Below are positions 14,765-15,337 of a stretch of 15,337 nt of DNA, in pieces. Position 1 is the stretch's first letter. Each line of letters starts with the position of its first letter. Made by a program: the position numbers and the translations under genes. Under the pieces are notes generated by a model. It was not told where the DNA came from and made no database searches. It saw nothing but the letters and a program-made list of their open reading frames with translations. The stretch comes from Alphaproteobacteria bacterium (GTDB lineage Bacteria > Pseudomonadota > Alphaproteobacteria > JAJTHO01), in the NCBI GenBank assembly GCA_021297975.1, contig JAJTHO010000034.1, forward strand, positions 1-15,337, given 5' to 3'.

Positions 14765-15337
14765 CGCCGGGTATTCGGAATTTTCTTTGTGGCGCTGGCC
14801 TTGGTTGCCTGTGATGAAGCGGATAGCAAGCCTAAAGCCGCGGCCGAAACAGAAGACCACGCCGGGCATGACCATGTAGCAACGGAAACCGCTGCGCCGC
14901 TGTCTGAGGCCGCGTTGAAACTATTACAGCCCGAAGCCGCACCGGCAGATGTTCAGCCCTACACCTGGACAGAGCGCACGTTAGGCAGCGAATCTGCCCC
15001 TGTGACGATGGTGGAATATGCCTCCTTGGGCTGCGGTCACTGCGCTCATTTTCATAAAAAAAACCTGCCGATTATAAAGAAAAAATATGTTGATACCGGC
15101 AGGGTGCGCTTTGTCTTTCGGGATTTTCCGCTGAACGCGGTAGCGTTTCAGGCAGCGCAGCTATCGCGCTGCGTGCCGGAGGTGACTTATTTCGCCGCCG
15201 TAGGGATGCTGTTTGAAAAGCAAAACGATTGGCATAAAGCCGAAGGCTCTGAAGAGGCGCTGCGCCAGATTTTAAGCGTGGCGGGTTTGGATAAAGCGGC
15301 GGTGGATGCGTGTTTGGCTTCTGCGCCGCTAAAAGAA
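14762..15337 (+). CDS. DsbA-like thiol:disulfide oxidoreductase lipoprotein (partial, 3' end outside window)
   Basis: 192 residues are visible and the frame runs off the window end without a stop. Residues 1-17 form a lipoprotein signal (MRRVFGIFFVALALVAC), so Cys17 would be lipidated and the protein membrane-tethered in the periplasm. A short acidic and His-containing linker (EDHAGHDH, 31-38) follows. The thioredoxin-fold domain begins about residue 70 (TLGSESAPVTMVEYASLGCGHC). Its redox motif C-G-H-C is Cys91 to Cys94. VRFVFRDFPLN is the usual strand before the helical insertion, and the later helical part (ALRQILSVAGLDKAAVDACL) fits the DsbA family (Thioredoxin_4). In alphaproteobacteria this gene typically precedes smc, which I would expect just beyond 15337. 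Disulfide formation versus reduction cannot be decided here. Confidence 0.9.
   Translation, partial: MRRVFGIFFVALALVACDEADSKPKAAAETEDHAGHDHVATETAAPLSEAALKLLQPEAAPADVQPYTWTERTLGSESAPVTMVEYASLGCGHCAHFHKKNLPIIKKKYVDTGRVRFVFRDFPLNAVAFQAAQLSRCVPEVTYFAAVGMLFEKQNDWHKAEGSEEALRQILSVAGLDKAAVDACLASAPLKE

Noticed and set aside
14380..14829. A 149-codon open frame on the - strand crossing copy B of the repeat
   Set aside because: It overlaps the real DUF721 and DsbA-like genes in antisense. The part in the element gives the Ser/Arg-rich peptide that such repeats commonly produce by chance.

Overview
The window reads as a chromosomal stretch from a fairly GC-rich alphaproteobacterium. This rests on protein style (the SDR C-terminus, the GT4 N-terminus, MutY) and on a right-hand block containing mutY, a DUF721/DciA-type gene and a DsbA-like gene. 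In alphaproteobacteria these usually lie together just upstream of smc. The genus cannot be fixed from sequence alone. There are no rRNA, tRNA, CRISPR or transposase genes, and no stretch over 300 bases without a gene.

Left region (1-7232, all + strand): one long, tightly packed operon. It starts with the tail of an SDR/epimerase-like gene, then a small four-helix membrane protein, a family-4 glycosyltransferase, an ABC ATPase, an ABC-2 permease, a GldG-like subunit, a DUF4340 membrane-anchored protein and a secreted TPR protein. Every junction is a 4-base start/stop overlap (ATGA or GTGA) except permease/gldG. There a 117-base palindromic element is inserted, and a 59-codon reading frame bridges the gap with an ATGA overlap at both ends. 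The ATPase, permease, GldG and DUF4340 proteins form the GldAFG-type transporter that also occurs in non-gliding bacteria. Its substrate is unknown. The glycosyltransferase and SDR genes upstream hint at an envelope or glycan role, but that is inference.

Middle (7239-11353): a visibly AT-richer, unrecognised gene on the - strand (7239-8147) meets the operon end tail to tail with 6 bases between. It looks like a recent arrival. Divergent from it is a 1002-residue exported protein with two AMIN-like beta regions, a Pro/Ala/Lys linker and a long helical (TPR-type) solenoid.

Right region (11445-15337): mutY and an RND/HlyD-type adaptor form a - strand pair, adaptor first, with a plausible sigma70-like promoter. 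Divergent from them are a TFIIB-type zinc-ribbon-like protein that has lost most of its cysteines, a DUF721/DciA-like protein starting at an overlapping TTG, a second three-armed palindromic element, and a DsbA-like lipoprotein that runs off the window end.

The most unusual signals are the two palindromic elements. They share one fold (a closing stem plus three hairpin arms) while the sequences of arms 1 and 3 differ, and one copy sits inside a translationally coupled operon without breaking the chain of ATGA overlaps.
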